From: Tetrapyrgos nigripes
Taxonomy: Eukaryota > Basidiomycota > Agaricomycetes > Agaricales > Campanellaceae
DNA length: 64,000 nt
NCBI GenBank assembly: GCA_013368315.1
Contig: JAACJM010000032.1
Coordinates: 434,001-498,000, forward strand
Reading direction: 5' to 3'
Below the pieces are notes generated by a model. It saw only the letters and a program-made list of their open reading frames with translations, was not told the DNA's origin and made no database searches. Within the stretch, counting starts at the first letter, position 1, and each line of letters opens with the position of its first letter. The position numbers and the translations under genes were made by a program. Positions 1 through 13,398 of the stretch are shown one piece after another.

Positions 1-145
1 ACATGAAAGGGTGGATTTTGGTAAACTTTTCCTTTGTCGAACCATTCACTGCGTTGGAAAACAGCCTGTTTAGTGAGGTCGTCAATGGAGAGCAGCATGA
101 TAGCAAGTCCTTGAGCAAGAAGGTAGTAGAAGGTAAAGTTCTGTG
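1..145 (-). CDS. Partial unrecognised gene running off the left edge
   Basis: Read on the minus strand, a frame without stops runs from an intron-like acceptor (pyrimidine-rich stretch ending in CAG, just right of position 145) to the window edge. It encodes aromatic and hydrophobic residues followed by a charged stretch that includes DDLTKQAVFQRSEWF. An ATG at 98 could instead be the start. I do not recognise the family. Only about 48 codons are visible, so this could be an exon of a gene lying to the left or a chance open frame. Confidence 0.35.
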
Positions 146-1013
146 TTGAAGAAAATGTATCTAATGTACAATTAGTATCTATCCCTACTATCTACGCCCT
201 TGTTCTCGAATATCTAATATAAGACCTATTAAGGAAACCAATGAAACGAAATCGGCATATGTGCGGAAAGGTCGGTGGGGTAGGGAGTCGGGGACACTGC
301 AGGGTGAAGTTCAGCACATGGTGAGGCCTATTGTGTCCAAACTTGGGTTCGGCTTCCGCCTGCGGCGGGCCAGTTCTAGTGTCCAAACTGGATCCGGCTT
401 TTTGACCTTTCGAGCCCACTTTTTGTCCAAACTGGGAACCGGGATCATCACCTATTATCTGGGTCCTATGCATAGTCATACAACCCGTTGCAGGAATCAA
501 TCAAGAATGTTGCGGAACGATCACATCGGAATTGACGCGAACGGAAAAACCTTGTAATTGTAAAACCCCAAGCATTCAAAATGTACAACAAACAACAACA
601 GATATACAGAGCACTAGTAGCAGGTAATGCATAGACTAAAAACGAGGTAGCTAAGGTGGGTGAGTAGGTAAGTAGATAGTGGATAGGGATAAAGATAGGT
701 ATATGGCAGCATACAGTAACGTTAAGAATAACAATGATCATGAACAAGAACATCATGAGTATCTGTACACACAACAGCAAAACAGAAACAGAAAAGAGAA
801 TAGAGAATAGAAAGAGATAGTTGTTTGTCAGTATGTAAGCATAAGGATAGGATAAAATGTCCACCACAGTACAGTCCAGTCCAGCCCAGCCGCCAGAGTC
901 CTTGTTGTTCTTCCTTCTTTCCTTGGATCTTGTCTCCGTCTCCGTCTTCATTTGGCTTTGCCGACCTACGTTGTATTGCCAATTGGTTTGCTGAAAATCT
1001 CCCCTCAATCAAC
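146..1013. other. Intergenic, no gene recognised
   Basis: Several overlapping open frames exist on both strands, but none has recognisable motifs or convincing splice structure. The stretch holds the downstream region of the ING gene, which ends at 1014, and a degenerate tandem repeat near 337-445. Around 640-710 there is a short run of GTAG/GATA-like simple sequence. Confidence 0.5.
334..445. repeat. Degenerate tandem repeat, about 44-bp period, three copies
   Basis: The core TGTCCAAACT followed by G-rich sequence and CGG occurs three times, beginning near 336, 380 and 425. The copies are about 44 bp apart and diverge between the cores. No function is apparent. Confidence 0.5.
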
Positions 1014-3130
1014 TCACTTCTTCCTCCCCTTCCTCGACGAACTCGACTTGTTCGCACTCGCCTGAGCTTGAGTCTGAGCAGAAGCACTAGCCGCCAAAGG
1101 AACAGCAGCCACACCACCAGTACTTCGAACTTTGGGTTCGCAGATTTGACAGTACCATTTGTCAGGCAAAGGTTTGCTCAGACCCACGCACGTAAGGTGG
1201 AACCATTCGTATGGACATTCGGTATCATTGTCGCAGGCAATCATCTGTACGAGGTTGACAGTCAGTGCAAGACCAAACATAGAACGAACAATGAAAAAGA
1301 AACACTCACATCCCCAAAACTCTTCCTCTGACAGATACAGTACAACGTTTCATCATCTCCATCCTCCTCATCCTCAGCCTCTCCATCCAACTCACCCTCT
1401 CCTCCATCCAAATCTGCATCTGCATCCGCATCCAAATCCGCATCTGCATCTGCGTCTCCATCATCATCATCGCCTTCTGCGTCTTCGTCGTGCAAGTCGA
1501 GGAGCTTGTTGTGTCCGTGTCCATGGCCATGAGTGGCTCTTCCGGCGCGTACACCTGAACCACCGGTGGTAGTTGGGGTAGAGGGTGGAGGGTGAACTTG
1601 ACGAGAGAGTCGGGAGCGGGTGTGGGCAGGAGCGGATTTGATGGTTGAGGCGGGAGAACCGGAACGGGAATGAGTTGCTGTAGCTGGGAGTTTGATGGAA
1701 GGTGAGGAGACGGTCGACGCAAGACGGCGTTCTGCAAGAGGAAAAGAAAAAAAGGTTAGTGGGGTTGTTGATTGGAGCAATTGAGGCAAAGGTCGAAGGA
1801 AGGCGGATAAAAGACGCAAGAGAAAGTAAGGCAAAAACGAGGTGAGATGAAGGCGGTCCAGAGAGAAGGATAGAGAAAAGGAAGGTTGAAGATGTGCTGG
1901 AGTGATGATTGCCCCAAAAAAAAATAATAAAAACTTGAAGATAGATGAAGTGGTGACGGTGGTGTTGGGTGTTGAATGAGAATGATAAAAAGATAAGAGA
2001 AAGTTGGAAGTCGGAAAGAAAGCAGGGGGGAGTGGTTTGAAAATGGTTAATTCTTACGTGCAGAACGGTTGCGGTTACCCGTCTTCTGTTCTGTGAAGGG
2101 AAGAAAAGGGAAAATAAAAGTTGGAAAGGCGTGCAAAACCGAGAGGATGACAAAGAGCAAGAAGCAAACAGACACTCACTCTTGTTCGGTGGAGCGCTAG
2201 CACTTGTACCACCGCCTAAACTGGCACTCATAGCAGCAGCAGCATTCAATGCCGACTGTCGACGAGCCGGTAATGGCGTGACTGGGTTATCCAGACCGAT
2301 TTCGGTGTTGGGAGGCCATCCCCTGACACTTCCTGTCGAAGTTTCACCTCCTGCACCTAATCCAACAGCATTCGTCCCAAAACCTCCTCCAATTCCAGTG
2401 GACGCAATCCCCAAGCCTATGCCAGAAGTCGAAGACGAAAGACCGGGAGTAGTAGCGCCCATGGCAGGCGCAGTACCCTCGCCAATTTCCCCGGACAGCA
2501 CTCTGACTTTATGCAATTCCACGTCAAGCTTCGCGCACGTTCTAGTCAGCATATCCGTGATCTTCTGAGCTAGGGCTATCTTTTCGTGAGCGAGTTGCTC
2601 GATTTCGGCGTATGACTGAGTTATCTTATTGGGAATTTGGGCGTACGGGGTTTGTTTATCTGCGGAGGAAGAATTCGAGAGGGAGATGGAGGGTGCAGGT
2701 GATGATGACGGTGATGGAGAAAGCGAGCGTGAGGAAGATAAGGTAAAACCGGAAGATTTGAGAGAGTATTTGACCCAACGAGCCGAGTCAATTTCAATTT
2801 GCTGCTGAAGTTCTGAGACGCGGTTAGTGGGCCATGGAGTTTGAGAACCATCATGAAAGGATCATTTACCTTGAGCCCTCGAATCTTTGTGCCTTATTTC
2901 CTCGAGGTAGTGTTTAACTTCAGCTGGGACGTTGTCAAGACCTATTCGCCATCATACAATGGAATCAGGACCGAAAGAAAATGGTCGAACAGAGTGACAA
3001 GCGCGAAACCAACACAAAAATCTTTGAGAATTAGTTTCATGCAAACCAGAAACAAAGACTGACTGTAGATGAACTCTGTTGCTAGATTCGCGGCATCCTC
3101 CATGTTCTGAGCTAAAGCTGCTGCGCTCAT
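1014..3130 (-). CDS. ING-family (inhibitor of growth) PHD-finger protein
   Basis: This is a chromatin reader of the type found in histone acetyltransferase and deacetylase complexes (yeast Yng1/Yng2/Pho23 family). The first exon (start ATG at 3130) and the next encode a helical ING N-terminal domain with the family pattern VPAEVKHYLEEIRHKDSRAQ. A long Ser/Gly/Pro-rich linker follows, then a very acidic Asp-Ala tract, then a C-terminal PHD finger beginning LYCICQ and containing CPYEWFHLTCVG and KWYCQIC, which supplies the C4HC3 zinc ligands. An intron interrupts the finger: SFGD joins MIACDND across a GTGAGT donor and a CAG acceptor. The tail is short and basic (SSSSRKGRKK). The PHD is expected to bind H3K4me3, which is family knowledge. 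Which of the three yeast paralogues it matches is not settled. Its 5' end faces the GH3 gene. Confidence 0.9.
1411..1466. repeat. Coding hexanucleotide repeat encoding Asp/Ala-Asp tract
   Basis: Near-tandem CATCTG/CATCCG/CATCCA units on the plus strand encode, on the minus strand, the DADADADLDADADADLD tract just before the PHD finger of the ING protein. Such repeats can vary in length between strains; variability here is inferred. Confidence 0.7.
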
Positions 3131-3911
3131 GATGTTTCTTTCACTTGGAGATAGAGTTGGAAAAAGAGTAATATGGTTTGGTATCTTTGACAGCCAGTTT
3201 TGCTTGAGTTTGTTCAGGCTTAGAGGGTATCCAGTTGAGAAGAACGATGAGAGTAGAAGACAAAGTAGCTATAGTTTAATTCAAATTACAGGGTAAATGA
3301 TTACAAAGCTACTCCCGCGCGCCTGCACTGCCACAGTCTCGAATCAGAAACGCGGTCACCTGAACACTCTTCTTCTCAAACCGCCATGCTTTCTCGAATG
3401 CCTCGTCAGTGAGTAGGACTGGATATATATCTCGCCGAAGAAACAAGAGTTTTGATGCAATTACAATGTCGAACAGATATCTACCAGGCCTTATGAATGC
3501 TCCAGACAAGGCAGACGTTGCTCATGAACGCTGGCGCTGACCTTCTTCGATTGCTGGATAGCATTCCGATGTGAGCGATCTCTTATGGACTGTCCATGTC
3601 AAGTCCATGTGCGTAGGGTAGTCCTTACTGTTTTTTTCGGTCTTTTTCGCCTAGCTCTCTTTCTCCGGACAAACATCGGAGAAGCTTTTATTAACTTTTA
3701 CGTGGCTTCTACGGCCCGCCTCGCTCAAGGACCGTTATACTCTGTTATACTCAGGTTCAAACCATGGTCAGCTGCTGCGTACCACACGTCTTACCGTCGA
3801 AATTATATCTGCCAAGGTCACGATTTACTTGATGACCTGGCCCTCGAAGACGGCTATAAAGCAACCCATTATCCCAATATACGACACTTGGCTTGTCCCT
3901 GCTTTCCAAGG
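3131..3911. promoter_or_regulatory. Divergent promoter region between ING and GH3 genes
   Basis: About 780 bp separate the ING start (minus) from the GH3 start (plus). It contains open frames without recognisable protein motifs. A TATA-like box lies near the GH3 end. Both 5' regions must lie here, so shared regulation is possible but not shown. Confidence 0.5.
3855..3861 (+). promoter_or_regulatory. TATA-like box of the GH3 gene
   Basis: TATAAAG lies about 57 bp upstream of the GH3 ATG. The distance is short for a TATA box plus 5' UTR but is typical of compact fungal promoters. Confidence 0.45.
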
Positions 3912-6900
3912 ATGTTGCCCGTCTCTTTCCTTCTGCTGGCACCGTACGTGCTAGCTTCCTCGTCTTTCCTTGAACCGCGGAAGTTTTCCCTAGAGTCTCG
4001 CGCTACCAACATCGACGGCTCTCTTCCGACGTACAAGGACCCCAATGCTTCCATTGAGGATCGTGTAGCAGACCTGTTGCCGAGAATGACTCTAGAGGAA
4101 AAGGTTGCGCAATTGTACGTGTGCTGCAATTTGTTCTATATTTACCCTTTTGATATTTCCCTTTTCTCCTCAAGAATCCAGGGAGACATGAATGGATGGA
4201 TGAACCTCAATGACCCTCTGGATGATACCCTGACGTTTAACCAATCTGGACTGGTAATGCCATCCCTCATCTCCATGTGTTCTTCCCCGTAACAGATGTA
4301 TTCATCGTTTGCAGGAACAAATGATGGCCCAAAAAGCTGGAACAATATGGGGAGGATACCTCACACCCTACGACAAGTTTGTCTTCGGTGTAGAAGTCGG
4401 TCAGAGATACTTGATGGAGAACACGACATTGGGTATTCCTGCTATCGTTCAAAGTGAAGGTACGTCCTACCTGCAACTCTCCAATTCGTGATGCAAACCT
4501 GACGCATAAAATTAGGTCTGCACGGCTTCACCAACAAAGGAACGATCTTCCCCTCCCCAATAGGTCTCGCAGCATCTTTCAACACCTCCCTCGTCAACTC
4601 AGTCGGGACCGTCGTCTCCGACGAAGCAGAAGGACTCGGTATCTCCATGATCTTCGCTCCTGTTCTCGATCTGTCTCGTGAAGTCCGCTGGGGCCGTGTT
4701 GAAGAAAACTACGGCGAAGATCCTTTCCTTACTGGCGAGATGGGATTCGCTTTCGTCAATGGTATCCAGGACGGGACGAGAAAGAACGTTACTGCAGGAG
4801 GGTCTGGCGGAGTCAGGAAGAGGATGGCAGCGACGTGTAAACATTTCGCCGCATTTGGCTCACCCTATTCAGGATTGTGAGTTTCTTGTTTTTGAGGCTG
4901 TTGGGATTTACGCTTCATACATACCTATGTACAGGAACCTGGCGCCGGTGTTGGGAGGCGAGCGTGATTTGCGGACGTTATATTTGCCGCCATTCGAGAG
5001 AGCTTGTGTTGAGAGTTTGGCCATTATGACCGCGTATTCAGTGTACGATGGTGTTCCTGCCATTGCTAACAAACGTGAGCGTTATTCGGGCGATTGTCCC
5101 AACTTGCTCTGATAGACATTTCCTCATTTTTAGACTTGTTGACCGACATTGTATGTGTTTTCTTCTCTATAGTACCGCGTTCCTTCTCAACTTGTGCTTG
5201 TTAGCTACGGAACGAGTGGGGCTACCAATACTATGTCACCACAGACGCTGGCTCAGTCGACTTATTGATCAAACAACATGGGACCTGCGATACTCGTGAA
5301 TGTGCAGCTAAAACAGCTCTTGAAAACGGTTTGAGCGGCGAGATGGGTGGTGGATCGTACACTTACCTCACTCTACCTGGTATTTAAACCTTTTCTTCTA
5401 TCTATAACTGACATTTTTTTCTGACCACTTGTACGAAATCTGATTTGTAGACCAAGTCAAAGCCGGTACCGTCGATGAGAGTTTCATTGATGAAACTGTC
5501 AAGACATTATTGAGGACCAAGTTCACTCTGGGATTGTTTGAGAGTGTGTATCATGTTTTAACAGATAGATGTTCATCATTCTGACCTTGTTCCTTTTTTG
5601 TCTAGATCCTTACCCATACACTGATTACAACGCAACAATCCGCACACCTAAATCCAAGGAAATCCTTCACACTGCGGATCTGGAATCAATTGTCCTTCTA
5701 GAGAACCACAACAACTTGCTTCCTTTGAGCAAAGATATCGGAAGTATCGCGTTAATCGGTCCGCAAGCTGGAAGGGTTTCGGTAAGCGCAATGTCGCAAT
5801 GTGAATCCTCCCGAAATTAATATAGCCCCTAATCTCGTCTGGCGTGCATCTACACAGTTTGGCGACTACGTCTTCTTTAATGCGAGTCTCGCTGGCATCT
5901 CTCCTCTAGATGGCTTCACCCAATTCCTCTCGGATGCTTCAAGCTCGACGAAGATCAACTTTGCGCAGGGATGTGAGTTATGGTCAAACGATGAAAGCGG
6001 GTTCGATGAAGCTGTTGCTGCTGCGTCTAACTCGGATGTTGCTATCGTCATGGTAAGCTTCTCCATTTTCAACGTTCTATATGTCGTGGCAAGTCGCTGA
6101 ATGCGTGTATGTGTTTCGATTTAAAGGTTGGAACGTGGTCTCTCGACCAAACATTACTCTGGCAGCCAGGAACTAACGCCACTACCGGAGAACACGTTGA
6201 TATTCATGATCTTGGACTGGTCGGAGCTCAGCTCAAACTGATCCAAGCCGTCAAGGCTGCCGGTAAACCTACGATAGTTGTATTCGTGAGCGGGAAGCCT
6301 ATTGCTGAACCTTGGGTACAGGATCGTAAGTCTGAGTCTAGTAACTTGCTTTGATCATGGTTCTTAGAAAATCACATTCATAGACGCTGACGCCGTCATT
6401 CAACAATTCTACCCTGGTGAACTTGGTGGTTTGGCTTTGGCTGAGATTGTGTTTGGTGCGGAAAATCCTTCAGGTAAGTTTGTTGACTATTGTTATCTGA
6501 GGACTGAGAATCATACTAATTGCCTTGATTTTGCAGGAAAACTGCCTGTATCGTTCCCTCGAGATATAGGTACCGCCCCAGCCTTCTACAATTATCTCAA
6601 GGGTGGTCGAATCCCACCTCTTGACTTCGGTAGGGTGCTTGACGATGGTACTTTGATATTTGGCCACCAGGTATGATAGACGATTATGACCTGCATTTCA
6701 AGTATATTTGCTTATTTTATGGTCCAGTACGTCCTTGACTCCCCCATACCACTTTGGAGCTTTGGCCACGGTCTCAGTTACACCACCTTCAACTAGTGAG
6801 TTTACCCTAGGTTCAAATTGCACTCGATCCGATATTGACTGCTCAAATTGCGATCTCTTAGTACGGATCTCACTATCCCAGGTACCGCCGGAACGAAAGA

Positions 6901-7261
6901 CGATGTGAAAGTTACAGTGACGGTGCACAACACTGGATCTGTGGACGGCAAGGAAGTCGTCCAGGTCTATCTCACTGACGTCGTCAGTTCTGTTACAACC
7001 CCGAATCAAAAGCTAGTGGGATTCCAGAAAGTTTTCATTCCGTGAGTGATCATTTAATGTCAAGCTGAATGATATGCTGATCAGTTAGCATTTGGATACA
7101 GTGCTGGAGGTTCACAAACTGTCACGATCGACATACCCAACCGTGAGCTGGCCGTTTGGACTATCAACAATGAGTGGGTTGTTGAGCCTGGGCTTTTCAC
7201 GGTCCAGATTGGAACGAGTGATACTGTGTTTGCAAGTCGTAATTTCACGGCGATATCATGA
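3912..7261 (+). CDS. Secreted GH3 glycosidase (beta-glucosidase/beta-xylosidase type)
   Basis: A multi-exon gene encodes roughly 800 residues. The start at 3912 gives a hydrophobic signal peptide (MLPVSFLLLAPYVLASS). The GH3 N-terminal barrel includes DRVADLLPRMTLEEKVAQ, REVRWGRVEENYGEDP and the substrate-site KHFAAFGSP. The nucleophile Asp is in YYVTTDAGSVDLLI. The GH3 C-terminal domain carries LLENHNNLLPLS, IVVFVSGKP and NPSGKLPVSFPRDIG. A fibronectin III-like C-terminal domain has VHNTGSVDGKEVVQVYL and ends ...SRNFTAIS. The order GH3N-GH3C-FnIII and the length match the family. Such enzymes remove terminal glucose or xylose from beta-linked oligosaccharides outside the cell; the exact substrate cannot be told here. 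Its 3' end lies 122 bp from the 3' end of the GMC gene on the other strand. Confidence 0.9.
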
Positions 7262-7383
7262 GGCGAGAGAAACATTGCTCTGCTCAGCTACACACATTGG
7301 ATATATACACTATTCGAATCAAAAAAGGATTTTATGGGCGAGAACGATCTCGAAGTCGTTACCCTGGATATCGCCTGATAACT

Positions 7384-9690
<2,307 letters not shown>

Positions 9691-10304
9691 GAGTGATGGA
9701 GGTGAAGCGTATCCAAATTAGCTGAGTGACTGATAAATGTGCTGATTTTAACACTGCACACATTTTTTACAATGCAGCTTGTCATTCGATGGTCATCGGA
9801 CGAGGGAGCACGCATCTTACCTCCAGGAACAATACATAGACGGAGATGAATATCATTTTGTACAATGTCTTCAACGGCATGCAATCAGCTGGTCTCTTGA
9901 AGCGGGACCATGGTGGTCAGTTGAACTGCCAGCGCAACTTCAGCACTCCCGAGTCACGGAAGCCTGTATTGAGCCTGTATGTCGAACAAATTGAACGGAG
10001 AAGTAATGCGATTAGAATGGCGTACGATGTAAATATGCCGGGCCTACCTGCTTTGCAACGTCTCGTAGACCAGTTGGATTCCGGAGCGTACGGCGTGTAG
10101 CACGAGAAAAAGCCAAAGACGAAACGTAAATGAATCTCACGCGGCTCACTTTTACCCCTATTTTCAAAGGTAAGTCATCCAAGCTGAAGCTGAATCGTGT
10201 TGGCAGTGGGATCACAATGTCTTGTTCAAGGTTGTGCTCAGCGAGTACGGAACCATGGCATGACTGGCATTCGTAACATCGTGAAATATATAGTACATGT
10301 AAAC
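9691..10304. other. Intergenic, no gene recognised
   Basis: This lies between the 5' end of the GMC gene and the 3' end of the CNNM-type gene. An 84-codon plus-strand frame at 9846-10100 has no recognisable motif and no supporting structure. The GMC promoter should lie in the first few hundred bases. Confidence 0.5.
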
Positions 10305-12583
10305 CTACAGAGTCTCGTACATTGTAGTGGCTTGGGTTAACAGTGGAGTCCTTTCCACGATCTCAGTTTTAGCTTCTGCGACAAGCTCCTGGCCTATGCA
10401 AGACATTTTTGGTGTAGCAACGTAAGGTTCCGAGCTACAGCTCGAAACGGTGGAAGTCCAGGATGAAGGAAGGCCTTCACGATCACGATGCCGGACTTCA
10501 AATATACTGGATTATTATTTCGATTAGTACACTCGCTTCAGAGCGTTAAAGAGACAAGGACATTACCCTCTCATCATGGTCGCTGTGATGTTTCGGCTTG
10601 CCACACGCTTGCTCATGTTATCCTCGTAAAGATCGGTCTCATCGATGATTTCTTCGGATATTATTTCTTCGATGATGTCTGGTGTGAAGTGTGTGGGTAA
10701 AAGGTCACCAGTGAGGAAGTTTCTCCACTAACCTTCCAGGGTGACAACTCCAAGAGCGCCTTGATTGGTTCCAGGCGCATCGGAAATCAGCAAGAGATGG
10801 GCACGGCCCGTACGGCTATATTGACGTCAGTGAATGTTGTACCAGTCAGAAAAGGGAGTAACTTACAAATAATCTAGGGCCTGGAAACAACTGATGGAAG
10901 GGTGTGCCTCAGGAAGAACGGACAACGGGAAGTGGGATACAGGTAGGTTGAGGGTATGGTCGTATTGGAGAAGCTACGGTATGCAGAACGTCTAATCAGC
11001 TGAAAGAAAGCATAGACGAATAGAGAAGATTACCTTTTTGATAAGCAGCAAGCCTACAAAAGCTGAAGATTTACCAGGTTCGTGTATGGGTATCCTCGAG
11101 TATCCGCTTTCCAAACTACAATTTCGAGTCATCGATTAGTTTAAAACGCTAAGCAAAGGAGATACGCATGGGTATACTCGCATTCTCTGCATCGTCTCCT
11201 CATTGAGGATATCTTCAGTGCTCAACGTGATAACGTCCTGCCGATGGTAGTCAATCCGTCAGTCACCACAGTAAATTCCAAAACCTCGGGTAGTATTCAC
11301 CTCAATCTTTGTCATAATTTTCTCGGCCTTCTTGGAACCCAATTCCAGGACGCCGTTCAATATACGTATCTCTTCGTCCTTGAGAGGTTCCTCCCCAGTA
11401 CAGTGGAATGCCAAGAAAGACTTGAGCTGACTCTTCTTGTATGTATGGGTTGAATGAATGCCGAGGATGTAGTCGAGTAGCTTGGCGATAGGATATGCAA
11501 TAGGAGCTGCCAAATCGTTATGATTATACGATTAATATATGACCCCTGAGCACTTACACAATATCCACATCGACCAGAGAACCAAAGGCGCGCATTTAGC
11601 ACCGATTGTAAGACCGTAACGTACGCTCAGTGCTTGTGGAATCACTCTGCATCGATGGATCAGTATACGAGGCCGACTCCGGGGATGTTAAATGACGACT
11701 TACTCCCTGTAACACGAAAATGATATCCCAATTCTCTATGTCAGACTTGTCAAATGGGAAGTTCAGGGTACTGACCCGAAAATGACTGAGGAAGATGATA
11801 AATCTCATCAACACCCAGTAAAATGAAAAATCTTTTCCAAGAACTTACCGATTGTAGTCGTAGAGATCACCACAGCGGCTAGGCCTCCGCCGAGCTAGTT
11901 TTTTGTCAATAGTTGTGTTAAAAGCCGAGGGACGAGAGGAACTTACAACGCTATCTAGGAAAATTGGCAGACTTTCGTTCACGACCTGTGATCCAAACCA
12001 CAAACTGACGGTCAGATCTCTGCATGCTGCGAGCAGCTGTGGATGAAGCAGTACATACAACATTAGCTAACAGTAACACGACAAGCACCCAGTGCCTTCC
12101 CTTTCCAAGCAGCTGGAGAACTAGAGAGGAGACGAATCAATCACGGTCGGAAATTTCCGAGTCAAAGGGATCTTCCAGCCTCACCTTTCGCAGCGTCGGC
12201 CCTCTCCTTCTCCGAGTCCGATGACGCAGCAAGGACACGAAGATGCATTTCATCCAAACCCATGAGAGCGATCGTCAAACTATGAGGAAAGGGGTCATGT
12301 CAGAGAAATAATAGAACAGCTAGTACGCAACCTACCCTGCAAAGACCCCCCCAAGCAAGACCAATCCCATACTAATGGAGCTCTTGACGAGAAATTCTGA
12401 CAATCCATAATTCGGTACCGGGTGTGAAGTTAATCCAGAGGTGGAGCTGATAATCTGATCAACCTGGCCACCGTCGCCGTCGTTTCCAAGTGGCAAGACT
12501 GTTCCGACTGGAGCGCCAAACGCGAGTGAAAAGAGGTATAACAACAACAATGCTATAGGCAGGACATTGAGAAGGTCGCTCAT
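10305..12583 (-). CDS. CNNM/Mam3-type DUF21-CBS membrane protein
   Basis: A many-exon gene starts at ATG 12583 with a hydrophobic N-terminus (LPIALLLLYLFSLAFG). The DUF21 transmembrane domain follows, with pieces LTIALMGLDEMHL, VLVVLLLANV and APIAYPIAKLLDYILG. A CBS-pair region comes next: EPLKDEEIRILNGVLELGSK, then the second CBS motif GVVTLEDIIEEIISEEIIDE. The acidic ETDLYED segment follows the CBS pair as in relatives. A final exon joined through a TAATC-type branch site encodes a Ser/Thr-rich tail ending TTMYETL at 10305. The family (yeast Mam3, animal CNNM, bacterial CorC-like) is tied to Mg2+/Mn2+ homeostasis at vacuolar or plasma membranes; transport direction is unresolved even in studied members. 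No break was noticed. The exact first exon and some internal junctions are uncertain. Confidence 0.85.
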
Positions 12584-13398
12584 CTGGGTATAGGTTAAGA
12601 GGTTGGGATAGGCAGAAAGTCGACTTTCGCTGCTTAGATATCTTTGAGGTAGGCCAAGGTATTTGTATCTTTGGATCATTCACTTGTCGACTCGAGGAGA
12701 ACGAACGAGCTATTTCCGCCACTTGCAGATTATGATAAGATAGACGTTCGTAGATACTGACATTATTGTCTGGAGAAACATGTTCTTGGCAGTGTTTCAT
12801 ACGGCACTCGTGTTTTGCGGGAAAATCGCGACCTATTCGAACTGCAACAGTGAGCTAAATTCGCGAAAACTGTGGGACGAAGTATGCCCCAAGAATCCTT
12901 CAGAGTTTACAATCGCCTTGAGGCATTTTGGCTCAAGTGTTAGATAAATTGCTGTAGCATTGTCCGATATCTTGGTACATCGATCAGGATTCAGGAGATT
13001 TTGAATACACGAGGGCCGAGATAGACATACCTGGCAGGGTGAGGATCTACCGGTGGTAGAGGAAGTCGTCCCCTCAGCTGCAACGCTAGAAGTCAGCTAT
13101 AGCAGAACAATTAACACTGTCCAGAACCCCTGGGGCACCTTGACAATTTCCTTTCCCAAAAGTCTAGTGGCTAGCGTGAGATTATCTGAAAAGGACGCAA
13201 GAAACACAGAGAGGCTAGTTTTACTGTTTTTCAGTACAGGTTGTAGTTCGAAAAACACAAGCGCCGTAAGAATTCCCACGCTTCCCCTAAGTATTTGCAG
13301 TTGGCTTATCTCCTAACTAATCAGTGTATAAGTATTGATGGTTTGGAAAGCATACGTATATATTACATGAAGTAAACACGTAGAGTACATCAAAAAGT
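12584..13398. other. Intergenic; weak small-gene signal on minus strand
   Basis: This holds the CNNM-type 5' region. A 60-codon hydrophobic minus-strand frame at 13097-13279 could be joined across a weak intron to a Ser/Thr-rich frame leftwards, but no family is recognised and the splice sites are poor. I do not call it a gene. Confidence 0.4.

Noticed and set aside
9846..10100. 84-codon plus-strand frame
   Set aside because: No family resemblance and no promoter or intron evidence.
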